DNA of 64,000 bases. It comes from Arthrobacter sp. SPG23 (GTDB lineage Bacteria > Actinomycetota > Actinomycetes > Actinomycetales > Micrococcaceae). Shown here one piece after another: positions 44,660-52,222 of this stretch. Made by a program: the position numbers and the translations under genes. Every line of letters starts with the position of its first letter. Positions within the stretch are counted from its first letter, which is position 1. The notes beneath the pieces are model-generated. The model saw only the letters and a program-made list of their open reading frames with translations, was not told where the DNA came from and did not search any database. Location: assembly GCF_000876655.1 (NCBI RefSeq), contig NZ_JYCN01000018.1, positions 27 to 64,026 on the forward strand, written 5' to 3'.

Positions 44660-46000
44660 GTGACGGACAAGTACACACAATTCGTATCCCGTGGCATCGG
44701 CAAGGATGTTGCCAAAAAGCTCGGCCTGCCGCAGCCGGTGGTCCTCAGGCGCTACCAGCCTGGACAGGCCCTTGTCCCCGGCCCGATCCTGGTCCAGGGC
44801 TCCAGCGACGGCGCCGACGAACTGGCGGCCGCCCTCCTGGCCTGGGACCTTGATGTCCGCAGGCATGCGGTGCCCCGGGAGAAGTTGGGCGCGATCGTCC
44901 TGGTGCTGGATGAGCTGGACCACGCGGAAGACCTTGAACGGCCGGTCCTCTCGGCGGCAGCGTCCCTCCGGGACCTGGCTCCGAACGCCCGCGTCGTGAC
45001 GGTCTCCCGGACACCGGCGAGCGCACCCGGGCCCGCGTCCGCAGCAGCGCGCCAAGGAATCGACGGACTGCTGCGGTCCCTTGCCAAAGAACTGCGGGCC
45101 GGCGCCACGGCAAACGGCATCATGCTGGCGGACGGAGTAAACACCACGAGCCCTAGCGCCCTTGGTGCCTTGCGCTTCTTCCTGTCCGGCCGGTCGGCCT
45201 TCGTGGACGGCCAGTTCCTCACTGTCGCATCGGGGGAAGGGCAGCTCCCCGCCGACCCCGAAAAACCGCTAGCCGGCAAAGTGGCAGTCGTGACCGGGGC
45301 AGCACGGGGCATCGGCGCGGCGATTGCCCGAACGCTGCACAGGGACGGTGCCACCGTGGTCGTCGTCGACATCCCCGCAGCCGGCGACCACCTCGCTGCC
45401 GTAGCGAACTCGGTCCGCGGGACGGCGCTGCAGCTGGACATCAGCCGGGAGGACGCGGGACACCGGATCATCGAGCACGCGGTGGGCAGGCACGGCCGCC
45501 TGGACATCGTGATCCATAACGCGGGCATCACCCGGGACAAGCTCCTGGCCAACATGGACCAGGGCCGCTGGAATTCGGTTCTTGCGGTGAACATCGCGGC
45601 CCAGTTGCGCATCAATGACGCGCTGCTGGCGTCCAGGGATTTCCGCGACTCACCGCGGATTGTCTCGGTCGCCTCCACCAGCGGCATTGCGGGCAACCGC
45701 GGCCAAACGAACTACGCGGCGTCCAAGGGCGGCGTCATTGGAATGGTGCGCGCTACGGCACCCCTTCTTGCGGAGCGCCATGGATCCATCAACGCCGTGG
45801 CGCCAGGCTTCATCGAAACCGAGATGACTGCCCGGATTCCGTTTGCGACCCGGGAAGTAGCCCGGCGCTTGAACTCGCTGCAGCAGGGAGGACAACCCGG
45901 AGATGTTGCCGAGGCCATCGCGTTCCTTGCCAGTGATGCCGCAGGCGGCATCACGGGCGAGGTGCTGCGGGTGTGCGGCCAGAACCTGGTGGGCGCATGA
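44660..46000 (+). CDS. 3-ketoacyl-CoA/ACP reductase, FabG4-type (high molecular weight)
   Basis: The 446-residue protein has two Rossmann-like halves: a degenerate N-terminal domain (about 1-205) and a full SDR domain (about 210-446) with VVTGAARGIGAAIA, HNAGITRD and YAASK. This is the FabG4 (Rv0242c) layout. In a beta-oxidation operon it would run as 3-hydroxyacyl-CoA dehydrogenase. GTG 44660 follows TAGGGAGGCC. The stop overlaps the MaoC start (ATGA). Confidence 0.92.
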   Translation: MTDKYTQFVSRGIGKDVAKKLGLPQPVVLRRYQPGQALVPGPILVQGSSDGADELAAALLAWDLDVRRHAVPREKLGAIVLVLDELDHAEDLERPVLSAAASLRDLAPNARVVTVSRTPASAPGPASAAARQGIDGLLRSLAKELRAGATANGIMLADGVNTTSPSALGALRFFLSGRSAFVDGQFLTVASGEGQLPADPEKPLAGKVAVVTGAARGIGAAIARTLHRDGATVVVVDIPAAGDHLAAVANSVRGTALQLDISREDAGHRIIEHAVGRHGRLDIVIHNAGITRDKLLANMDQGRWNSVLAVNIAAQLRINDALLASRDFRDSPRIVSVASTSGIAGNRGQTNYAASKGGVIGMVRATAPLLAERHGSINAVAPGFIETEMTARIPFATREVARRLNSLQQGGQPGDVAEAIAFLASDAAGGITGEVLRVCGQNLVGA

Positions 46001-46908
46001 CCGGTGCCCAGCCTGTAATCCTCGGAGACATGCCCTCGCTGTCCAAGCTCTACGTCAATGCCGCGGCCACCGCCGCCAGGCGGCGGGTGCTTGGTACTGA
46101 CGCCGGGATTTCACTTCCTCCCTGCGGACATGAGGTCAGGGGAGTGTTGGCAGAGGTGGGCAACCTCACGGCGTTCCAGCACCTGGTGGGCGAGACGGCG
46201 AGTGACGTCCTGCCTGCCGGCTTCATTCACGCCCTGGCCTTCCCGGTGGCAATGAGTGTGATGAACCGTGACGATTTTCCGCTGCCGCTGCTGGGAATGG
46301 TGCACCTGAAAAACACGGTGGAACAGCACGGAACCATCCTGTTCACGGAGGCGCTGGACATTACATCCTGGGCCGAGAACCTGCGGGGGCACCGCGCCGG
46401 CACGCAGGTTGACATCGTCGCGCAGGTCCGGCGAACCGGGGAATCCGAAGTCCTCTGGAAGGGAACCTCCACGTACCTGGCCAAAGGAGTCTTCCTCCCC
46501 GGGATCGACAAGCCCTCGGCGCCTCCCGCACCCACGACGTTTTCGGCGCCTGACCCCACGGCACTGTGGCAGCTGGGTGTCGACACCGGACGTGCTTATG
46601 CGGCGGTGTCCGGCGATTTCAACCCCATCCACCTCAGTGTGCTCTCAGCCAGGGCTCTGGGCATGCGGCGTTCCATAGCGCACGGCATGTACCTTGCCTC
46701 GCGGGCGCTGGCCGACGTCGGCGCCGTGAAGGGGGATTCCTTCCGGTGGGATGTTGCCTTTGAGGGACCGGTGTTCCTGCCGGCGCGTGTGGCGCTGGAC
46801 ATCAGTTCAGTCGATTCCCTGTCCGGTGCTTGGCGGCACTCCGACTACACGGCGTGGAATCCCCGGTCCGGCCGGAGGCACTTCAGCGGGAGCGTATCGG
46901 CGCTTTAG
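45997..46908 (+). CDS. MaoC-like (R)-hydratase, HtdX-type
   Basis: Adds water to 2-enoyl-CoA to give (R)-3-hydroxyacyl-CoA (or the reverse). The 303-residue double-hotdog protein has the hydratase-2 motif AAVSGDFNPIHLSVLSARAL with Asp/His and HGMYLASRAL. The N-terminal half is the degenerate hotdog. Coupled to the FabG4-type reductase by ATGA, matching fabG4-htdX of Mycobacterium. Together with the thiolase and dehydrogenase this completes one oxidation cycle. Confidence 0.92.
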   Translation: MTGAQPVILGDMPSLSKLYVNAAATAARRRVLGTDAGISLPPCGHEVRGVLAEVGNLTAFQHLVGETASDVLPAGFIHALAFPVAMSVMNRDDFPLPLLGMVHLKNTVEQHGTILFTEALDITSWAENLRGHRAGTQVDIVAQVRRTGESEVLWKGTSTYLAKGVFLPGIDKPSAPPAPTTFSAPDPTALWQLGVDTGRAYAAVSGDFNPIHLSVLSARALGMRRSIAHGMYLASRALADVGAVKGDSFRWDVAFEGPVFLPARVALDISSVDSLSGAWRHSDYTAWNPRSGRRHFSGSVSAL

Positions 46909-46910
46909 GG

Positions 46911-48032
46911 TCAGGACTGCCCGGCCGTGACCACCCTGAGAATGCGGTGCAGGTTCAGCACGATGGCTTCGGCTGCGCTGGGGGCATCCGGATTCACGTC
47001 GTCGGATGCCATCCGCTCAGCGAGTGCGTCCACGGCGGCAGTGGCTTCCTCAAGCAATTCGTTTTGCCGGTCCGGATGTTCGTCTTCCATGGACCTCAGG
47101 ACCTCGCTCACCGCGGTAAGTGCGTCTGCGAGCGGCTCGCTGTAGGGAAGCGGAATGACGAAGGGAACGTCCTTGTCCCAGATGACATCCGCCAGCACTT
47201 CAGTCGTGTCCTGAATGTGGAAGGTCACGCGCTCAAGTCCCCTGAGGTCCTTAAAGTCCCGGTCCAGATCGTGCGGGTGGAGCCGGCGCCGCGGATTGAC
47301 CTGCCTGCTGGCGTCGGCCTTTTGGACAGCGGCCCGGACTGCACGGGCCGATTGCGCGAGCTCGTCCGATCGCACCGCCCAATCCTCGTGCTCGGGCGGC
47401 CACGCTTCCCTCATCGCTTCACCCATGTCCGAGAGCTGCTTGGCCAATGCCCAGCGCAGTTCGGCGAGGCTGAGGGCTGCGGCTTTGAAATGCAAGGGCG
47501 GGAAAACCAGCATGTTGACGGCGATACCCACCGCGACTCCTACACCCATCTGCAGGAGGTAGCCGAAGGAGAAATCGTCCGGGTTGTTTCCGCCTACAAG
47601 GAGGACCAGGAGGGCCGCCGTCGGAATCCAGTCGCGTCCGGCGCCCAGCCGCGGTAACCCGGCGAGCAGCACGCCCAAGCCTATAACGATGGCCACCGTA
47701 ACGGGTGAGGGATCGGTGACGCTGACCAGCAGGAAGGCCAGGCCAATTCCCATCCCGAGTCCCACGAGCGTCTGCACGCCCTGCTTCATGGAACCCGATA
47801 CGTTCTCGTACATTGCTACGAGGGCACCGAGCGGGGCGTAGTAGGGATACTGGGCCGCGGCGCCGGGCATCAGGGGCGCAATGAGGAATGCCAGGCCGGC
47901 GGCCAGCCCCGCCTTGGCGGCCAGCTGCAGCCGGGGGCCCGCCAAGGCAACGGCCACACTATCCGTGACGGACTGCCGTATTTTGCCGACCCGCGACGGC
48001 GTGGTCTCGTCCTGCTGTTTTGTATTTGCCAT
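46911..48032 (-). CDS. FUSC-family membrane protein (aromatic acid exporter-like)
   Basis: The 373-residue protein has an N-terminal membrane domain of about six helices (residues about 30-185) followed by a soluble helical domain. The FUSC pattern is seen in GLAAGLAFLIAPLMPGAAAQ and the GMGIGLAFLLVSVTDPSPV region. It resembles half of the plant/bacterial ArAE-type exporters. Substrate unknown. Its stop is 2 bp from the convergent MaoC stop. Confidence 0.85.
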   Translation of the reverse strand: MANTKQQDETTPSRVGKIRQSVTDSVAVALAGPRLQLAAKAGLAAGLAFLIAPLMPGAAAQYPYYAPLGALVAMYENVSGSMKQGVQTLVGLGMGIGLAFLLVSVTDPSPVTVAIVIGLGVLLAGLPRLGAGRDWIPTAALLVLLVGGNNPDDFSFGYLLQMGVGVAVGIAVNMLVFPPLHFKAAALSLAELRWALAKQLSDMGEAMREAWPPEHEDWAVRSDELAQSARAVRAAVQKADASRQVNPRRRLHPHDLDRDFKDLRGLERVTFHIQDTTEVLADVIWDKDVPFVIPLPYSEPLADALTAVSEVLRSMEDEHPDRQNELLEEATAAVDALAERMASDDVNPDAPSAAEAIVLNLHRILRVVTAGQS

Positions 48033-48079
48033 TTGGCTTCACCCTAAAGGTGCATCAAAGATGCTACAAATGGACAAAC

Positions 48080-49220
48080 CTACTCGCGGGTAAGTGCCGA
48101 CAGCCCTGGCTGCCCGGCGGTGGCCGCCGCCTGCCGTGCCGCATGGGCCAGCCGGTGTGCACGGCCCGGCGTTCGGCCCTCCTCCTGCGTCCCGGGAATG
48201 TAGCCGAACGCGAGATCGTAGGCGGGGTCGGCAAAGCCCAGCGCTGCATTGGCGCCTTCGTGGCCGAACGCCAGGTGGCTGCCGAAGTTGCGGCTGGGGT
48301 GGGGCTTCATGAAGACCACCGCAAAGGCGTTGTCGAGCCCGGACGCGCGGTCCAGCCCCCCACACCTGTTCCTCTGACATGGTGCTGATGGTTGCGGGTG
48401 CCAGAAAAGCCGGACCGCCGTCGAGGCCGGTGGTGGCGGCAGCGTAGAGCCGGGCCAGGCCTTCTGCGGATCCCACTCCGCCGGCGCTGCTCATTCCGTG
48501 CTTGCGGATGACCCTATGGTTGGGGAGTTCCATGACTGTGCTCACTGCAGCATTGCCGTTGAGGCCTTCAAGGCCCAGCGGGTCCAGCCACGGCTGGCCG
48601 GGATCGACGTCGTACAGCACGTCCCGGTAGCGGGGCTCCTGGTCCTCCGGCAGCCCCAGGAAGAAGTCGATGCCGAACGGCCGCCGGATGCGGGAGGCGT
48701 ACATGTCCTGGAGGCTGCTGCCGGCGACGCGGCGGCAGAGCTCCTCCATGATGATGCCTATGGTCAAAGCGTGGTATCCGAACGTGGTCCCCGGCCGCCA
48801 CAGCGGTGCCGTCCCGGCGAGCTTCCGGGCGGCTTCCGCCGTCGTGAATTCACTCAGCGCCAGGCCGCCTTCCAGTCCAAGCAACCCGGCCCGGTGGGAC
48901 AGCGCCTGGCGGACGGTGATCGCCTCTTTGCCGTGGGCAGCGAAGTCCGTCCAGTAGTGCGCTACGGTGCGGTCAAGGTCCAGCAATCCGTCCTGGACCA
49001 AGAGGGCGATGACGAAAGCAGCCACGCCTTTGGAACAGGAGTAGGCGCCCGTGATCGAATCTTTCGTCAGGCGGTGGCCGCCCGTCAGGTCCACGACTTT
49101 CGTGCCCGCACGGTAGACGGAGACTTGGGCGCTGTACTGCGGGTCGTTCCCGAGGAACGACTCAAACAGGTCCCTGACCGCTTGGAATTCGGGCACGGCA
49201 AAACCGGACGAAAGTGGCAT
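48080..49220 (-). pseudogene. Beta-lactamase-fold serine hydrolase, broken by a 1-base insertion
   Basis: The class C beta-lactamase/esterase family protein starts at ATG 49220 (MPLSSGFAVPEFQAV) and has the nucleophile motif SCSK (S-x-x-K) and GYHALTIG. After EEQVWG the frame changes at a run of six C (48356-48361; six G on the coding strand). With five, translation continues as LDRASGLDNAFAVVFMKPHP to a stop at 48080, giving about 379 residues, normal for the family. As it stands the original frame runs on to 48039 with an unrelated Arg/Pro-rich tail. Sequencing error, recent inactivation or slippage are all possible. Confidence 0.85.
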
Positions 49221-49256
49221 GGGACAACCCTAGCGGCGTGCGGATGAAGGTGGCGG

Positions 49257-50339
49257 TCAGCCTGCGCCGTGTCCCGCGGTAACTTCCTCGCCGCTGCGGA
49301 CGGGGCCGGGTGCCGTGCCGTCTCCGAACGGGCGGCCCTCCAGTGACTCCCGGCCGTGCGCGGTCAGCCATCCGGAGAGGTCCGGCCCCTGCGGAACGAT
49401 CCCGGTGGGGTTGATGTCCTCGTGGACGATGTAATAGTGCTGCTTGATCTGCACGAAATCGATGGTGTCGCCGAAGCCGGGCGTCTGGAACAGATCCCGG
49501 GCATAGGCCCACAGCGCCGGCATCTCGCTTAACTTTTGCCGGTTGCACTTGAAGTGGCCGTGGTAAACGGCGTCGAAACGGACCAGCGTGGTGAACAGAC
49601 GCACATCGGCTTCCGTGATGGTGTCTCCCACGAGGTACCGCTGGCCGGTGAGCCGCTCCTCCAGCCAGTCCAGTGCGGTCCAGAGACGGGTGTACGCGGC
49701 GTCGTAGGCGTCCTGTGAACCGGCAAAGCCGCAGCGGTAGACACCGTTGTTCACTTCGGTAAACACCCTTTTGTTTACTTCGTCGATCTCCGCCCGGAGG
49801 TGCGCAGGATAGAGCACCGGGGCGCCAGGGCGGTGGAATGCCGTCCACTCAGTGGAGAAGTCCAGTGTTATCTGCGGGAAATTGTTGGTGACAACTGCGC
49901 CAGAGGGTACGTCCACGATGGCCGGGACGGTGATTCCGCGGGGATAGCCGGGGAACCTCCGGAAATAGGCGTCCTGGATCCGTTCGATGCCGAGGACCGG
50001 ATCCACACCGCCCGGGTCCAGGTCGAAGGTCCAGGACCGTGAGTCATGCGTGGGACCGGGCTGCCCAAGGGAAATGGCATCCTCAAGCCCCAGCAGCCTG
50101 CGGACGATGACCGTCCTGTTGGCCCACGGGCAGGCGCGTGCCGCAATGAGGCGGTAACGCCCTGGCTCAACCGGCCACCCGGGTTCCCCTTTTGTTCCTG
50201 ACGTGCCGTGACGGGTTATCCGATCCTCGATGTAGTTGGTGTCACGGGTGAATTCCTCACCTCCGGTGACGTAGGAGCCCCGGGTGCTGAACCCGGGGTC
50301 GGAGGAATGGTCGGCGGCGGGGCGGGAAGCTGAAGTCAT
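49257..50339 (-). CDS. Xi-class glutathione S-transferase-like (glutathionyl-hydroquinone reductase family)
   Basis: The 360-residue protein has the thioredoxin-like domain with catalytic C70 in ACPWANRT and the C-terminal helical GST domain (LVGDTITEADVRLFTTLVRF). The family reduces S-conjugated hydroquinones. Actinobacteria use mycothiol rather than glutathione, so the natural thiol may be mycothiol; this is inference. Start ATG 50339. Confidence 0.93.
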   Translation of the reverse strand: MTSASRPAADHSSDPGFSTRGSYVTGGEEFTRDTNYIEDRITRHGTSGTKGEPGWPVEPGRYRLIAARACPWANRTVIVRRLLGLEDAISLGQPGPTHDSRSWTFDLDPGGVDPVLGIERIQDAYFRRFPGYPRGITVPAIVDVPSGAVVTNNFPQITLDFSTEWTAFHRPGAPVLYPAHLRAEIDEVNKRVFTEVNNGVYRCGFAGSQDAYDAAYTRLWTALDWLEERLTGQRYLVGDTITEADVRLFTTLVRFDAVYHGHFKCNRQKLSEMPALWAYARDLFQTPGFGDTIDFVQIKQHYYIVHEDINPTGIVPQGPDLSGWLTAHGRESLEGRPFGDGTAPGPVRSGEEVTAGHGAG

Positions 50340-50348
50340 GCTTACACC

Positions 50349-51062
50349 CTATGGGCTGACGCCGGCGGCCAGCACGTGTGCCATTGGCTGCCAGGCCACC
50401 CACCAGGAACCGGCGACGACCGCCCCGAAGAGTAGGATCCAGACGACGGCGGGAACGGACGTTGCCCGGTAGAGGAGATGGGCGTCGGATGTGGTCAGCC
50501 TGTCCCGGCGCCGCAGGTGCACATTGGAAAGCTTGGCCAGATCACGGACGGCAGCCACCAGCAGCGCCAGGCCCAGGGCGATGACCACATGCCCGGTGAA
50601 CTGAGGCGGGACGAAGAGAACCAGGAGTGAGCAGCCCAGGACTGCCGCAAAGGTGATGACCAGCCCGATGGCATTGCGGATGAAGAGGAACGAGCCCAGC
50701 AGGATCAGCGTGCCGACGGACATCGCGGCCGGTCCCCAGCCGTTGAAACCGGACCACACCATGGCGGCTCCCACAACGCCCGGCACGGGGTAGCCCCAGA
50801 ACGTGGACCAAACTGCCGGGAAGCGGCCCCTGCTGTACGTGGTGGTGGTCCCCGAATGGTCCAGGCTCAGCCGGATGCCGCCAAGACGCTGTCCGGTCAT
50901 CAGGGCAGCAAACGCATGCCCCAGCTCGTGGGTGACGGTGGCCAGAAGCCCGAAGTACCGCCAGGAAGCGCGGGGGAGGGACACCACCGTGGCCACCACC
51001 ATCACTATCAGCAGTTCCGTTGCCGTCACCTCAGGGAACGGCGCCTGCGCGAATCCCGACAT
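50349..51062 (-). CDS. M50-family membrane metallopeptidase (site-2 protease-like)
   Basis: The 237-residue membrane protein has HELGH (in VTHELGHAFAALMTGQR) after the first helix and about six hydrophobic segments, as in the M50B-like group. A second metal-ligand aspartate is not obvious. ATG 51062 is chosen; a TTG at 51098 overlapping the TraR/DksA stop is an alternative that adds 12 residues. It is co-directional with the zinc-finger gene. Substrate unknown. Confidence 0.82.
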   Translation of the reverse strand: MSGFAQAPFPEVTATELLIVMVVATVVSLPRASWRYFGLLATVTHELGHAFAALMTGQRLGGIRLSLDHSGTTTTYSRGRFPAVWSTFWGYPVPGVVGAAMVWSGFNGWGPAAMSVGTLILLGSFLFIRNAIGLVITFAAVLGCSLLVLFVPPQFTGHVVIALGLALLVAAVRDLAKLSNVHLRRRDRLTTSDAHLLYRATSVPAVVWILLFGAVVAGSWWVAWQPMAHVLAAGVSP

Positions 51063-51094
51063 GATCCTCTGCCACAGGGAACCGGCAACATCCG

Positions 51095-51460
51095 TCAAGG
51101 CTTCGGCCCCGCCTTGCCGCCGGCGTGATCGATGCAGTAGGGCGTCCACGGGCGGGCTTCGAGCCTGCCTTCGGCAATAGGTACGCCGCAGGTTTCACAG
51201 TAGCCGTACGTGCCGTCCGCGATCCGGGCCAGAGCCGCCTCGACCTGCGCCAGCGTGGCAGTGCTTTGCCGCATCAGCGCGGCAGCCTGGGAGAGCTCAA
51301 AGGCGATGGTGGCACCTTCGGGATCATGTTCGTCGTCGACGTTCGAGTTGTGGCGCGCGGCGTTCGCAGATGTGATGTCCTCCCTGAGGGCCGGCAGCAA
51401 CAACGTTTTCCGGGCACGCTCCGATTCGAGCAGGATCCTGAACCTCTCAACGTCGACCAT
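51095..51460 (-). CDS. TraR/DksA-type zinc-finger protein
   Basis: The 121-residue protein has an N-terminal coiled-coil (about 1-80) and a C-terminal zinc finger. The ligands are C88, C91, C109 and H112 (CETC...CIDH), so the last cysteine of the usual four is a histidine. DksA-like proteins act at the RNA polymerase secondary channel; shorter versions of this type are widespread in Actinobacteria and some also affect transcription. ATG 51460. It is followed closely by the M50 peptidase. Confidence 0.88.
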   Translation of the reverse strand: MVDVERFRILLESERARKTLLLPALREDITSANAARHNSNVDDEHDPEGATIAFELSQAAALMRQSTATLAQVEAALARIADGTYGYCETCGVPIAEGRLEARPWTPYCIDHAGGKAGPKP

Positions 51461-51507
51461 AGTGTCCAAGGCTAGCCCGCCACGGAGGCCTCGCCTAAAG
51501 AGTGGTG

Positions 51508-51521
51508 AGGCCCTAAGACCC
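51508..51521. promoter_or_regulatory. Possible DevR-like box upstream of the hemerythrin gene
   Basis: AGGCCCTAAGACCC matches GGGACTWWAGTCCC at 10 of 14 positions with a central CTAAG. TAGAGT, about 30 bp downstream (51544-51549), could be the -10, so the box would cover the -35. A hemerythrin gene is a sensible oxygen-linked target, but this is a single, imperfect site. Confidence 0.3.
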
Positions 51522-51623
51522 CTTGCCGCGCGTTCATGCCGCCGTAGAGTGAAAGTGCGTGAGTACATGCCCGGCGTGGGGCCGCCCGCCGGACGGCAGG
51601 CGCGCACGAGCCCGGGAGGCATC

Positions 51624-52142
51624 ATGAACAATGCGTCGAAGAAGGACCCCGCTGCGGAGGCTGAAGCCCTGGAGGCCGTCGAAAGGCACCACGCGAGCAT
51701 GCTCAGACGCCTCACGGCGCTCACTGACGCCTTGACGGGCTCCGTGGAAAAGCATGACGCCCCGGCCGAGCATGATGCGCACGATGTGCTGCTGGAGTGG
51801 TGCGAGAACGAGCTGGTGCCCCATGCGCTCGCCGAAGAAGGCGCGCTGTACAGCGGGCCGCGGAATTCCGCCGAGGGAAGGCTGCTTGTTGAGGGCATGC
51901 TGGCGGAGCACCAGGTGATCGTCTCCCTGGTGGAGGAGCTGCGTGGAGCCCGGGGCGTGGCCGCCGCCGTAGCCGCCGGCGCCATTCAACGCATCTTTGC
52001 CCTGCACTTGGACAAGGAGAACCGTCTTCTCATGCCGTTCGTGGCGGCGTCGCCCGGCCTTTCCCTGGCCCAATCCGTGTCCGGGCTGCACGAACTTGTT
52101 GGTGAAGGGCACGCACATCCGCCGGGAAGCGTGCATGGCTAA
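51624..52142 (+). CDS. Hemerythrin-like HHE-domain protein
   Basis: The 172-residue four-helix protein has likely di-iron ligands H22/H23, H67, E71, H96, H128 and E132 (motifs RHHASML, PHALAEEG, EHQVIV, HLDKENRLLMP). Such proteins bind or sense oxygen or NO, or store iron. GGGAGGC precedes ATG 51624. A short His-rich tail (GEGHAHPPG) follows the domain. Regulation by the DevR-like box upstream is a hypothesis. Confidence 0.9.
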   Translation: MNNASKKDPAAEAEALEAVERHHASMLRRLTALTDALTGSVEKHDAPAEHDAHDVLLEWCENELVPHALAEEGALYSGPRNSAEGRLLVEGMLAEHQVIVSLVEELRGARGVAAAVAAGAIQRIFALHLDKENRLLMPFVAASPGLSLAQSVSGLHELVGEGHAHPPGSVHG

Positions 52143-52222
52143 CACCGCCGGGCGGGGGTTCGGAAGAAAATAGGTGCGGGTGCTGCCCGTGCTGTAGGCC
52201 GGCGAGCCAATAGAGTAAGGCC

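Noticed and set aside
46830..47657. Open frame antisense to the FUSC gene
   Set aside because: No domain, no ribosome-binding site, opposite strand carries a membrane protein with proper hydrophobic pattern.
48039..48361. C-terminal frame of the serine hydrolase as annotated by continuous translation
   Set aside because: Arg/Pro/Gly-rich nonsense after the six-C run; the alternative frame restores family sequence.
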